Part shown: positions 31,255-40,030 of the stretch, piece after piece
How positions within the stretch are numbered: position 1 is the first letter of the stretch
Layout of the letters: each line of letters opens with the position of its first letter
DNA from: Brevibacillus fluminis
GTDB taxonomy: Bacteria; Bacillota; Bacilli; Brevibacillales; Brevibacillaceae
Direction of reading: 5' to 3'
NCBI RefSeq assembly: GCF_003710825.1
Contig: NZ_RHHQ01000004.1
Span: 62,001 to 126,000, forward strand
Length of the DNA stretch: 64,000 bases
Made by a program: the position numbers and the translations under genes
Notes under the pieces: model-generated
What the model saw: only the letters and a program-made list of their open reading frames with translations
Databases searched by the model: none
Told to the model about the DNA's origin: nothing

Positions 31255-32400
31255 TTACAGTCCCAGGTTTTTGGCAATAATCGTTTTCATGATCTGGTTT
31301 GTTCCCGCATAGATCGCTGCCACCGGAATATCGCGGTAGCGCCGTGCGATCGGGTACTCCTCCATATAGCCGTAGCCGCCATGCAGCTGCATGCATTCGG
31401 AGGCGACCTTTTTGGCCATCTCCGTCAGCCACATTTTGGCCATGGACACTTGTGTGACGACATTTTCACCCTTCATGTGCTTGCCGATCAAATCGTCGAG
31501 AAACGTACGGCCGATCTCGATTTCTGTGGCTAAGTCAGCAATTGCAAACTGCGTGTTTTGGAACTGGCTGATCACCTGGCCAAAAGCGCGGCGGTTTTTC
31601 ACATACTCGATGGTCATGCGCAGCATCTCCTCCGCCGCCACCTGTGCCGAAATGCCGACAATGAGCCGTTCTTGCTGCAGCTTTTCCATTAAATAATAGA
31701 AGCCCTTGCCTTCCTCGCCAAGCAAATTGGCCGCCGGAACGCGAGCATCTTGAAAAATCAGCTCTGCCGTATCTTGCGCATGCAGTCCGACTTTATCCAG
31801 CTTTTTCCCCCGCGTAAAGCCCGGTGTATCGCGTTCGACGACAAGCAGGCTGACACCTCTGTACGCCGGCCGTACCGCCGTGTCCGTCTTGCAAGCAACG
31901 ACGATCAGATCGGCATGGATGCCGTTCGTAATGAACGTTTTCTCGCCATTGACGATATAGTGGTCACCATCCCGGACGGCAGTCGTCTTGATCGCCGCCA
32001 AATCCGATCCTGTCCCTGGCTCCGTCATCGCGATCGCCGTTATGGTCTCGCCTGTAATGCAGCGCGGCAGCCACCGCTGCTTCTGCTCGTCGGTCCCGTA
32101 GGTGTCCAAATACGGGACGACGATATCGTTATGCAGCCCGACACCGATGAGGCTGGTGCCGACACGTTCCAATTCCTCATTCAGGACGACCGAATAACCA
32201 AAGTCCGCATTCAGTCCGCCAAACTCCTCATCGATCCAAGCGCCGAGGAACCCTTGCTCGCCCAGCTTGCGCCAAAACTCCCGCGGAATCATGCGCTCCC
32301 GTTCCCACTGGTCATAATGGGGAACCGCTTCGATCGCCAAAAACTTGCGCAGCGATTCGCGAAACATGTGATGCTCTTCTTTCAAATAGCTTGCCGTCAT
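31255..32400 (-). CDS. acyl-CoA dehydrogenase
   Basis: A 381-aa FAD-dependent acyl-CoA dehydrogenase of normal length. Features are the AIAMTEPGTGSDLAAI flavin loop, KTFITNG, the RRAFGQVISQFQNTQ helix, and the catalytic-base region LHGGYGYMEEYPIARRYRD with Glu in the GYMEEYP position. C-terminal IYAGTNQIMKTIIAKNLGL is typical. It makes the 2,3-double bond of acyl-CoA, passing electrons to ETF, whose genes are not in this window. AAAGGAG precedes the ATG. It directly follows the sigma-54 activator gene. Confidence 0.94.
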   Translation of the reverse strand: MTASYLKEEHHMFRESLRKFLAIEAVPHYDQWERERMIPREFWRKLGEQGFLGAWIDEEFGGLNADFGYSVVLNEELERVGTSLIGVGLHNDIVVPYLDTYGTDEQKQRWLPRCITGETITAIAMTEPGTGSDLAAIKTTAVRDGDHYIVNGEKTFITNGIHADLIVVACKTDTAVRPAYRGVSLLVVERDTPGFTRGKKLDKVGLHAQDTAELIFQDARVPAANLLGEEGKGFYYLMEKLQQERLIVGISAQVAAEEMLRMTIEYVKNRRAFGQVISQFQNTQFAIADLATEIEIGRTFLDDLIGKHMKGENVVTQVSMAKMWLTEMAKKVASECMQLHGGYGYMEEYPIARRYRDIPVAAIYAGTNQIMKTIIAKNLGL

Positions 32401-32438
32401 GAAGATTCTCCTTTCTACGTTTCACTTCCTATGTCGTT

Positions 32439-34520
32439 TTATCGGACATCTGTTTTTTGCCGACGGAGCTTTTCATATAAGACAGAACGGCTGATTCCTA
32501 AAAGCTGTGCGGCACGCGTTTTGTTTCCGTTCGCCTCGCGAAGCGCCTGACGGATCGCAGCTTGCTCGGCTTGTTCCATCAGCTTGATCGGCTGTTCATG
32601 CAGCTGTCCAAGGTCATCGGCATTCGTCTTTTTCAGCAAATAATCCGGCAAATCCTCAAGCTGAATCCGTCCATGCTCGGCAAAAATCATCGCCCGTTCC
32701 AGCACGTTTCGCAATTCACGCACATTGCCTGGCCAAGGATACTCTTGCAAAAGCCTCTGGACATTCGGTTCGAGTCCGGTGATGCTGGTCCCACTTTGCT
32801 TGTTTAACTCCTGAATGAAAAACTGAGCGAGCAGGAGAATGTCATCCTTGCGTTTGCGCAGCGGTGGAATTTCGACGGAAATGACGTTCAGCCGGTAAAA
32901 CAAGTCTTCGCGAAACTGCCCTTGCTCCACCATCGTCTCGAGATAGCGGTGTGTCGCAGCGATGATTCGCACTTCAACATGAATTCGCTCTGTGCCCCCT
33001 ACCCGATAAAACTCCTTCTCCTGCAGTACGCGCAGCAGCTTTGCTTGCAACGTGAGCGACATGTCGCCTACTTCATCCAAAAACAGCGTCCCGCCATTGG
33101 CCAAATCGAACTTGCCTAGCTTGCCTTTTTGTTTGGCGCCGGTAAAAGCACCTTCCTCATAGCCGAAAAATTCCGATTCAAGCAAATGCTCGGGTATTGC
33201 AGCACAGTTCACCGTAACGAATGGTCCCGCATTGCGCGAGCTGCTTCTATGGATCGCATGGGCGAACAGCTCCTTGCCCGTCCCGCTCTCCCCGCGAATC
33301 AGAATGGTCGACGGTCCTTTGGCCGCCTTCGTCACGCTGCGGATTACCTTTTGCATTTGTTCATCCTGGGTCATAATCTGATCAAATGTGAACCGAGCAC
33401 CTTCCGACCTCCGCAGCTGCGTCGTGGCGGACTGGTCTTTTTCTTCATTTTTTTCAAATCGCCGGAAACGCTCCCGCACTTCTTTCAGCTGGCGAAAGAC
33501 GATTTTTCCAACGGCGCCGATCAACTCATCGCCCTGGAATACCGGAATCCGGTGAATGATATAGGCGATCCCTTTCACTTCCATGAACTCGCTGACATCC
33601 GCAATACCCGTTTTCATCACGTTGCTTAACCCGAGCTGCGGCAAAAGCGCATCGATTTTGGCGGCTTCCATCTTCTCTTCATCGAGCTCGAACAGTTCGA
33701 GCACCGATTGGCTGATGAACGTGATTTCTTGCTGCTCATTGATCATCACAAGCCCGTCGTACGCGTGGTCGATCACGGTTTGCAGCAAGCTTTTCCATTT
33801 TTTCGCCGTCTCCAGTTCCTCTGCGATTTTTTCCACTTCTGAAACCGGCTGGACCAGCGCAATCAGCCCATCTTTTCCGCTCACGGTTTCATACGTACAA
33901 ACGCGGATGACCATTTGCTGTCCACCCAGCTGCAAAGGACGGTGAATCTCGTTGCTCCATTCACGCTCTTCTAGCGGTATAAACTCCGCCAAATCCCGAT
34001 GCAACAGCTCCGCATCGGATTTCCCGACAAGTGCGCAGAGCCTGCGGTTGACGAACTGAATCCGTCGGTTATCATCGGTCAGCAGTGCCCCCAGCTGCGA
34101 GGTGTCCAAAATTTCCTCCAGCTGCTCCTTTAAGAGTCTTGTTTTGTGGAAGAGGGCGAAGATCACATCCGTTTTCGTGATCAACCCGACAACCCGTCCA
34201 TCTTCGTCAACGATCGTTCCGGTCCCCACCGGGCTCGTCCAGACGATCTCCTCTAGCTCTTCATAGCTGATGGTTACCGGAATCGTGGATGCGCTCCCTT
34301 TTTTAATATAGGCCGAGATCGGTGTCTCCAGCTCTTTGCCTTCGACCAGCATCTGGTATAAGGAGCTTTTCGGAAAAGCGCCGATCGGGCGCCCTTCCTC
34401 ATCCGTCACCGGGACGGTATTCCATTTGAGCCGCTTGATCAATTCGATCGCCTGTGCCAGTGTGTCGGTAGCAAGCAAGCCTTTGTCTAGCGGTGTCATG
34501 ATGTCACGAACGGAAATCAC
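32439..34520 (-). CDS. sigma-54-dependent activator with CBS and PAS input domains
   Basis: A 693-aa bacterial enhancer-binding protein. Residues about 1-125 hold a CBS pair (VRDIMTPLDKGLLATDT and TKTDVIFALF). Two PAS-like domains follow (LLTDDNRRIQFVNRRL and YDGLVMINEQQEITFIS). The AAA+ domain has Walker A GESGTGKE near residue 410 and the sigma-54-contacting loop GAFTGAKQKG. At the C-terminus is a Fis-type helix-turn-helix (NKTRAAQLLGISRSVLYEKL). Start: GTG at 34520 with AGGAGGG, since the upstream frame lacks homology. It sits inside the operon it probably controls; the -24/-12 promoter at 36761-36775 and the dyad at 36839-36864 fit this. CBS domains hint at adenylate or CoA-ester sensing. 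Confidence 0.92.
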   Translation of the reverse strand: MISVRDIMTPLDKGLLATDTLAQAIELIKRLKWNTVPVTDEEGRPIGAFPKSSLYQMLVEGKELETPISAYIKKGSASTIPVTISYEELEEIVWTSPVGTGTIVDEDGRVVGLITKTDVIFALFHKTRLLKEQLEEILDTSQLGALLTDDNRRIQFVNRRLCALVGKSDAELLHRDLAEFIPLEEREWSNEIHRPLQLGGQQMVIRVCTYETVSGKDGLIALVQPVSEVEKIAEELETAKKWKSLLQTVIDHAYDGLVMINEQQEITFISQSVLELFELDEEKMEAAKIDALLPQLGLSNVMKTGIADVSEFMEVKGIAYIIHRIPVFQGDELIGAVGKIVFRQLKEVRERFRRFEKNEEKDQSATTQLRRSEGARFTFDQIMTQDEQMQKVIRSVTKAAKGPSTILIRGESGTGKELFAHAIHRSSSRNAGPFVTVNCAAIPEHLLESEFFGYEEGAFTGAKQKGKLGKFDLANGGTLFLDEVGDMSLTLQAKLLRVLQEKEFYRVGGTERIHVEVRIIAATHRYLETMVEQGQFREDLFYRLNVISVEIPPLRKRKDDILLLAQFFIQELNKQSGTSITGLEPNVQRLLQEYPWPGNVRELRNVLERAMIFAEHGRIQLEDLPDYLLKKTNADDLGQLHEQPIKLMEQAEQAAIRQALREANGNKTRAAQLLGISRSVLYEKLRRQKTDVR

Positions 34521-34560
34521 CGGCTTCCCTCCTATTGTACCAATCGCCTGGATACCAGCT

Positions 34561-35448
34561 TTAAAACTCCGCGATGAGCGGCCACGCCAGTTGACGTTCT
34601 TGCAGTGAATGCGGCCCACGTGCCATCAGCTTGTTCTCTTTTTCGATCAGCAAAGGCGTAAATATATGCTTTGCTTCGAACAGATCGGGACAAAAATGTA
34701 GTTCCACCTGATCGATTTTCTCTTGGATCAGTCCGACAATTCGTTCGAACGATGGCTGCTCCAGCCCAATGACAGCGTACAAATGAAGTGTCTCCTCGAT
34801 TACTTCGAACACGAGTACGGCATCGAGCTCACGGGAATAGTACAGCTTTTGCTGCCACTCTGGGTCATATAGATTCAAGAAAAAGGAAGATCGATAGTCA
34901 ATTGGTACGAACGCGTGCGATATCGCCGTTTGCTTGTCGAAGCAAGCGCGGATGACAGCAACATCCGACTCGGAAAATATCGATAGACGCTTCAGCCCGG
35001 TCTCCGCTTTCTTCTCTTGGAACGGGTACGGATTCGCAGTCCGCCAGCGATGATGCGGGACGACTTCAAAGCCAACCGGCTCATACAGTTCGGGCGACGA
35101 CGTGTACAAAAACGTCCACTGAATCGTAGCATCGATCTGCTTGAGCATTTCTGTCATCAACCGCTTCATCAGTCCCTGGCCCCGATAGGCCGGATCAGTC
35201 ATGACTGACTGGATGCATGCCACCTCGATTCGCTTGTCGTCGAACATCATCGGCATGACGAAAAAGGAGGCATTGGCAATCGCGTTCCCTTGTTCGAAAA
35301 AAGTGACAGGGGTGTAGGTGGGGTCCCAAAAGCCGCGTTGATAAAAATCTGCTAGCAGATTGGCGTCCAATCCAAACACTTTTTCAAAGAGCGGGTATAG
35401 TTTTTCACGCCATTCTTGTTGGCTGGCGTAACCGGTCGCAAATTCCAT
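34561..35448 (-). CDS. GNAT-family acetyltransferase (Eis-like)
   Basis: A 295-aa GNAT protein. The acetyl-CoA-binding core is in the first half (ACIQSVMTDPAYRGQGLMKRLMTEML), followed by FLYTSSPELYEPVGFEVVPHHRWR as in two-domain Eis-like acetyltransferases. The second half is a diverged GNAT/SCP2-like fold. The target is unknown. Its place between the thiolase and the sigma-54 activator in the operon suggests a link to acyl-CoA metabolism, for example protein or CoA-ester modification, but that is inference. The ribosome site GAAGG is weak. Confidence 0.82.
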   Translation of the reverse strand: MEFATGYASQQEWREKLYPLFEKVFGLDANLLADFYQRGFWDPTYTPVTFFEQGNAIANASFFVMPMMFDDKRIEVACIQSVMTDPAYRGQGLMKRLMTEMLKQIDATIQWTFLYTSSPELYEPVGFEVVPHHRWRTANPYPFQEKKAETGLKRLSIFSESDVAVIRACFDKQTAISHAFVPIDYRSSFFLNLYDPEWQQKLYYSRELDAVLVFEVIEETLHLYAVIGLEQPSFERIVGLIQEKIDQVELHFCPDLFEAKHIFTPLLIEKENKLMARGPHSLQERQLAWPLIAEF

Positions 35449-35538
35449 TTTTGTTAGAACCTTCTTTCTACTTTACCTGCTTTTACCTTACCACACGACG
35501 AATAGCCGGAAAAGCGAAAGTAAAGCTGGCGTACTTCT

Positions 35539-36714
35539 CTACGATTTCTGATAGATCGTGATGACGCACGCGCCACCAAGACCGAGGTTATGCTGGAGCG
35601 CAATGTTTGCATCCGGCACTTGTCGTTCTCCCGCTTGCCCGCGCAGCTGCCAAACTAGCTCTGCGCACTGGGCCAAACCGGTCGCTCCAAGTGGATGTCC
35701 TTTTGACATCAATCCTCCTGACGGATTGACCACGTATTTTCCGCCATAAGTGTTATTTCGCTCACGAATAAACGCCTCGGCTCCACCTTCCAAACAGAGA
35801 CCGAGCGCCTCGTAGGAAATCACTTCGTTTGGGGTGAAGCAATCGTGCAGCTCGACGACCTGTACCGAATCGGGTCCGAAACCAGCCTGCTCATATGCTT
35901 TGTGGGCCGCCCTCCGTGCCATGTCATAGCCGACGAGATTCATCGCATTCTCACTCATCGCCCCCGTATCAGTCGTCATCGCTTGAGCAACGATTTGCAC
36001 GGCGCCGCTTCCGCCATGCTTGCGGACAAACGCGTCACTGCAAACGACAGCTGCTGCTGCCCCGCATGATGGCGGACATGCGCACAGACGGTTCAAGTGC
36101 GGAAATAACAGAGGAGACGCCAACACTTCCTCCACTGTGAGCGGGTCGCGGAAAATCGCAAATGGGTTATGGGCTGCATGTGCACGCGTCTTAACGGCGA
36201 CATGAGCAAAAATGTCGGGATTGGCTCCGTACGTTTCCAAATAGCTCTTCCCTGCTGCACCAAACAGACGCGGGGCAAGCGGTGCTTCTGGTGTGTCCGG
36301 TGCAAGCTCATCGAGTTGGCTCAAAAACGATTGAAAAGGCGAAGTGCGGTCATTCCAGACCGAGCCGAGGGCACCGGGCTTCATTTCTTCGAAACCAAAT
36401 GCGAGGACACATTCAGCCGCTCCCGATTCAACGGCTTGGCGGGCCAAAAATAAGGCTGTCGCTCCGGATGAACAGTTATTATTCACATTAATGATGGGAA
36501 TTCCGCTCAAGCCGATCCGATACAACGCGGTCTGCCCGCATGTACTGTCCCCATACACATAACTGGCATATGCCTGTTCAATGTCCCGATAGTCAATCTG
36601 CGCGTCCGCAAGCGCCTGCTGCACCGCCTTTGCTGCCATGACTTCATACGGTTCCTGATGTCCAGGCTTTTTGAACGGGACCATACCAACCCCGATGATG
36701 TTCGCTCGTGCCAT
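35539..36714 (-). CDS. SCP-x-type thiolase (acetyl-CoA acyltransferase family)
   Basis: A 391-aa thiolase-fold protein, first gene of the operon. It shows the nucleophile loop INVNNNCSSGATAL, ELHDCFTPNE with the conserved His, GLMSKGHPLGATG and the C-terminal QHNLGLGGACV. These motifs are those of sterol-carrier-protein-x/non-specific lipid-transfer thiolases rather than FadA. It would cleave 3-ketoacyl-CoA, ending each beta-oxidation round, perhaps on branched or side-chain substrates. AAAAGGAGG precedes the ATG. The promoter upstream is of the sigma-54 type. Confidence 0.9.
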   Translation of the reverse strand: MARANIIGVGMVPFKKPGHQEPYEVMAAKAVQQALADAQIDYRDIEQAYASYVYGDSTCGQTALYRIGLSGIPIINVNNNCSSGATALFLARQAVESGAAECVLAFGFEEMKPGALGSVWNDRTSPFQSFLSQLDELAPDTPEAPLAPRLFGAAGKSYLETYGANPDIFAHVAVKTRAHAAHNPFAIFRDPLTVEEVLASPLLFPHLNRLCACPPSCGAAAAVVCSDAFVRKHGGSGAVQIVAQAMTTDTGAMSENAMNLVGYDMARRAAHKAYEQAGFGPDSVQVVELHDCFTPNEVISYEALGLCLEGGAEAFIRERNNTYGGKYVVNPSGGLMSKGHPLGATGLAQCAELVWQLRGQAGERQVPDANIALQHNLGLGGACVITIYQKS

Positions 36715-36760
36715 TTGACTGCCTCCTTTTCATTCGATGGATCTATGTCTCTCTTCTCTT

Positions 36761-36775
36761 GCAACAACCCTGCCA
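36761..36775 (-). promoter_or_regulatory. sigma-54 (-24/-12) promoter of the beta-oxidation operon
   Basis: On the minus strand TGGCAG-GGTTG-TTGCAA matches the sigma-54 consensus TGGCAC-N5-TTGCA, with GG and GC exactly ten bases apart. The start of transcription would be near 36750, about 35 bases before the thiolase ATG. The operon encodes a sigma-54 activator. Confidence 0.7.
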
Positions 36776-36838
36776 TTCGGTAAAGAGGTAAATACAGGCG
36801 CTGCCTGAACTGTTTTTCGTGCGATGTGTTCAAAATCC

Positions 36839-36864
36839 GTACAGTATAAGCTATACAACTGTAC
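36839..36864. promoter_or_regulatory. 26-bp dyad, candidate enhancer site
   Basis: GTACAGT...ACTGTAC with further inner symmetry (TATA...TATA), centred about 100 bases upstream of the predicted sigma-54 start point. That is the usual place for enhancer-binding proteins, so the Fis-type domain of the 32439-34520 product is the likely ligand. Confidence 0.55.
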
Positions 36865-36886
36865 AAAATCAGGACGTAAGTTGACG

Positions 36887-36919
36887 AAAAAATCCCCCAC
36901 CAATGGAAGGCAGGGGATT
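36887..36919 (-). terminator. Rho-independent terminator of the aminotransferase/dehydrogenase operon
   Basis: On the minus strand AATCCCC pairs with GGGGATT and is followed by TTTTT. It lies 12-45 bases beyond the aminotransferase stop. Confidence 0.75.
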
Positions 36920-36931
36920 GCATTCTTTTTG

Positions 36932-38299
36932 TTATTGCAGCGTATCAAACGCCTCTTTCAGCGTATTCACGATGAAATCGAGCTCTTCAGACGTGGTGCT
37001 GAACGGCGGGGACAGTGTCAGGACATTGTTAAAGCCAGGTACGGTATCTCCGTTGCGTCCGATGATCAGCCCGCGTTTTTTGCACTCGACGATCACTTGT
37101 GTTACTTTTTCAACCGCTGCTGGTTCTTTCGTGCCGCGATCTTCCACCATTTCCAAGCCAGCGAGGAACCCAAAGCTGCGGATATCGCCGACATACTTAT
37201 GGTCTTCTAAGATCGAGAGTTTTTGGCGCAGCTCTTTGCCGAGCTCTTCCGCGCGCTGCACTAAGCCTTCTTTCTCAAGCAGCTCCATGTTTTTCACAGC
37301 GAGCGCACAAGAAGCAGGGTTGCCGCCGAATGTGTTGACATGACGGAAATGCTGATTGAAGCCTGGTTCATTGAATTTGTCAGCGAGTTCTTTGCGAACG
37401 GCCGTCGCAGACAACGGCAAGTATCCGCTCGTGATACCTTTTGCCATCGTGATGATATCTGGCTGGACGCCAAAGTTTTGATGTCCGAAGTTTTTGCCGG
37501 ATCGGCCCACGCCGCAAATTACCTCGTCAACGATCATCAAGACGCCGTGCTTGTCGCAAATCTCGCGCACCTTTTGCATATAGCCTGCCGGTGGCACGAT
37601 CACGCCTCCGCCAGTGATCGCTGGCTCCATGATGACTGCTGCTACGGTGCCAGCGCCTTCCCATGTGATGACATCATCGTACAAGGTCGCACAAGCCATA
37701 CCGCACGAATCCTCCGTTTTGCCAAACGGGCAGCGGTAGCAATACGGCGGATGCACATGCAAGAAGCCTGGTGCCAACGGCTCATATTTTTGCTTGCGGA
37801 CAGCCTGGCCCGTTGCAGCGAGCGCCCCCATGGTGTTGCCGTGGTACGCACGGTGGCGGGAAATGAATTTGTAGCGACCTGGCTCGCCATTTTGATGATG
37901 GTATTGGCGTGCCAGCTTGAATGCCACTTCATTCGCTTCCGAGCCGCTGTTGGAGAAGAAAACACGGTATTCACCGCCCAGCCATTCGCTGATCTTGTCC
38001 GCCAGCTCGATCGCAGGCACGTGGCTGTTCGACAGCGGGAAGTAAGCCATTTTTTTCAGCTGCTCGGCTGCCGCGTCTGCCAGCTCTTCGCGGCCATAGC
38101 CGATATTCACGCACCACAATCCGGACATTGCATCCAGATAGCGGTTGCCGTCAATGTCTGTCACCCAAGAGCCCTTCGCCTCTGTCGCGATCATCGGGTT
38201 CGGGTTGTAAACGGACATGTGATGCCACATGTGTTCCCGGTCTTTTTCAAGCAATTCCTCTTTGTTCAGCTCTGGAATGGTTTGGTTTTCCATGGACAT
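36932..38299 (-). CDS. class III omega-aminotransferase (beta-alanine/taurine:pyruvate type)
   Basis: A 455-aa PLP enzyme. Features are FFSNSGSEANEVAFKLAR (phosphate-binding), HRAYHGNTMGALAATG, VDEVICGVGRSGKNFGHQ with the PLP-ring Asp, and the Schiff-base Lys in IITMAKGITSGY. A Cys-rich insert (PPYCYRCPFGKTEDSCG) is as in taurine- and beta-alanine-pyruvate transaminases. It converts beta-alanine (or similar omega-amino acids) to malonate semialdehyde, the substrate of the dehydrogenase encoded just upstream. GGAGG precedes the start. The gap to mmsA is 27 bases, so they form one operon divergent from pucR. Confidence 0.9.
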   Translation of the reverse strand: MSMENQTIPELNKEELLEKDREHMWHHMSVYNPNPMIATEAKGSWVTDIDGNRYLDAMSGLWCVNIGYGREELADAAAEQLKKMAYFPLSNSHVPAIELADKISEWLGGEYRVFFSNSGSEANEVAFKLARQYHHQNGEPGRYKFISRHRAYHGNTMGALAATGQAVRKQKYEPLAPGFLHVHPPYCYRCPFGKTEDSCGMACATLYDDVITWEGAGTVAAVIMEPAITGGGVIVPPAGYMQKVREICDKHGVLMIVDEVICGVGRSGKNFGHQNFGVQPDIITMAKGITSGYLPLSATAVRKELADKFNEPGFNQHFRHVNTFGGNPASCALAVKNMELLEKEGLVQRAEELGKELRQKLSILEDHKYVGDIRSFGFLAGLEMVEDRGTKEPAAVEKVTQVIVECKKRGLIIGRNGDTVPGFNNVLTLSPPFSTTSEELDFIVNTLKEAFDTLQ

Positions 38300-38326
38300 G
38301 GGCGGTGCCTCCTCAATCTATTTCGA

Positions 38327-39835
38327 TTATTTTACGAACACTTTTTGCGAGCCGATTGATTGGTCGCCTTGATCGAACCAGCGCTCGGTGACGGTTTTCT
38401 TTTTCGTGAAAAATTCGACTCCGTCTTTGCCGTTCGCATGCAGATCCCCGTAGAACGATTGCTTCCAGCCGGAGAAGGCAAAGAAGCCCATCGGTGCAGG
38501 AACACCCACGTTCACGCCGACCATGCCGGCTTCGACACGCTGTACGAACTCGCGGCCATAGCGTCCGCTGTTTGTATACACGCATGCACCGTTACCGAAA
38601 CGGGATTTGCTGATGACGTCAAGACCTTCTTCAAAGCCGCTGACACGCATGACAGACAGTACCGGTGCGAAAATCTCGTCGCGTACGATGACCATTTCGG
38701 CATCGGCTTTGTCAAAAATGGTTGGGCCGAGGAAATAGCCGGCTGGCAGGGCTTCCGCATCTTTGCGTCCATCGCGCACGAGCTGCGCGCCACCTTCCAG
38801 ACCGCGGTCGATATAGCCATGTACTTTATTCAAATGCTCGGAGCGGATGACAGGGCCGAGATCGTTGCCCGCGATCATGCCATCGCCCATTTTGAGCGCA
38901 TCGGATTCTTCAATCAAATATTGCACGAATTCATCCGCAACCGAATCATCCACCACAACTGCGCTCGCCGCCATGCAGCGTTCGCCTGCGCATCCGAAAG
39001 CGGCGCTGACAATCGTTTTGGCCGCGCGGCGCAAATCGGCGTCCGCCAATACGAGATGGTGGTTTTTTGCGCCTGCCAGCGCTTGTACGCGCTTACCGTT
39101 GGCAGCTGCTGTTTTATACACATACTCGGCGACCGGTTGAGAGCCGACGAAGGAGACTGCTTTAATGTCTGGATGCTCCAGAATGCCGTTGACGACATCA
39201 TGCGCACCGTTGACGATATTGAAGACGCCATCTGGCAATCCTGCTTCTTTCAAAAGCTCTGCGACACGCGCGCTTGCAAGCGGTGTACGCTCAGAAGGCT
39301 TCAGGACGAAACAGTTACCAGCTGCGATCGCGATCGGGAACATCCACATCGGCACCATCACCGGGAAGTTGAACGGCACGATGCCTGCCACTACGCCCAG
39401 TGGGAATTTTAATGTATAGCTGTCAATGTTGCGCGCGATGTTCGGGACAGTATCGCCCATCATCAATGTCGGCATACCAGCGGCGAACTCGACCATTTCA
39501 ATGCCGCGCAACAGTTCTGCTGCTGCTTCCGGCACGTTTTTGCCGTTTTCCAGCGTTACGATCTGTGCCAGTTCATCCTGATGCTTGAACAGCAGCTGCT
39601 GGAAGTTGAACATGATCCGTGCACGCTCGATAACTGGAGTCGCACTCCACGCTGGGAAGGCTGCTTTCGCTGCCGCTACAGCGCGTGCCACATCTTCTTT
39701 GCTGGAGAGCGGAACTTGAGACAACACTTCTTCCGTCGCCGGATTCGGCACATCCGCGTACTGGGTTGTAGCCGCTTCCACCCATTCACCGCCAATATAG
39801 TTTTTCAACTTTTTCTCAAACATGGTTGAACTCAT
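38327..39835 (-). CDS. mmsA: CoA-acylating (methyl)malonate-semialdehyde dehydrogenase
   Basis: A 502-aa aldehyde dehydrogenase of the MmsA/IolA type. It starts KKLKNYIGGEWVEAATTQYADVPNPATEEVL, as family members do, and has the substrate-binding SFVGSQPVAEYVYKTAAANG. The nucleophile is the Cys in GCAGERCMAAS, and the end is characteristic (FTKKKTVTERW). It turns malonate or methylmalonate semialdehyde into acetyl- or propionyl-CoA with NAD and CoA. Next to an omega-transaminase, beta-alanine catabolism is the best reading; valine or inositol breakdown lack other genes here. AAAGGAG precedes the ATG. Confidence 0.93.
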   Translation of the reverse strand: MSSTMFEKKLKNYIGGEWVEAATTQYADVPNPATEEVLSQVPLSSKEDVARAVAAAKAAFPAWSATPVIERARIMFNFQQLLFKHQDELAQIVTLENGKNVPEAAAELLRGIEMVEFAAGMPTLMMGDTVPNIARNIDSYTLKFPLGVVAGIVPFNFPVMVPMWMFPIAIAAGNCFVLKPSERTPLASARVAELLKEAGLPDGVFNIVNGAHDVVNGILEHPDIKAVSFVGSQPVAEYVYKTAAANGKRVQALAGAKNHHLVLADADLRRAAKTIVSAAFGCAGERCMAASAVVVDDSVADEFVQYLIEESDALKMGDGMIAGNDLGPVIRSEHLNKVHGYIDRGLEGGAQLVRDGRKDAEALPAGYFLGPTIFDKADAEMVIVRDEIFAPVLSVMRVSGFEEGLDVISKSRFGNGACVYTNSGRYGREFVQRVEAGMVGVNVGVPAPMGFFAFSGWKQSFYGDLHANGKDGVEFFTKKKTVTERWFDQGDQSIGSQKVFVK

Positions 39836-39886
39836 TGATTCCGCTCCTTTTTTTCGAAAAACAGTGCGTTTTCCGGTTCATTGTCA

Positions 39887-39905
39887 GGCAATTTCAACAA
39901 TTGCC
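39887..39905. promoter_or_regulatory. palindrome in the mmsA-pucR divergent region
   Basis: GGCAATT-TCAAC-AATTGCC is a perfect seven-base dyad 50 bases upstream of mmsA, in the 195-base region between it and the PucR-type gene. It is a candidate binding site for that regulator. Confidence 0.45.
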
Positions 39906-40030
39906 CTTGCTCACCATTTCGATGAACGCACGCTTTTTCCTTTGGATTCGTATGCCTTTATTTTATCAGAAGATTTTTATTTGCTTCACTAGACGGACTG
40001 TCGCGCTTTTGTCATAATGTATCATACAAA

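Noticed and set aside
37340..39412. Long plus-strand open frames opposite the aminotransferase and mmsA genes
   Set aside because: They are complementary to clear enzymes, have biased composition (many His/Arg/Cys) and no ribosome sites.
39836..40030. A sigma-54 promoter in the mmsA-pucR intergenic region
   Set aside because: No GG-N10-GC element of acceptable form on either strand. PucR-type regulators act with sigma-A.
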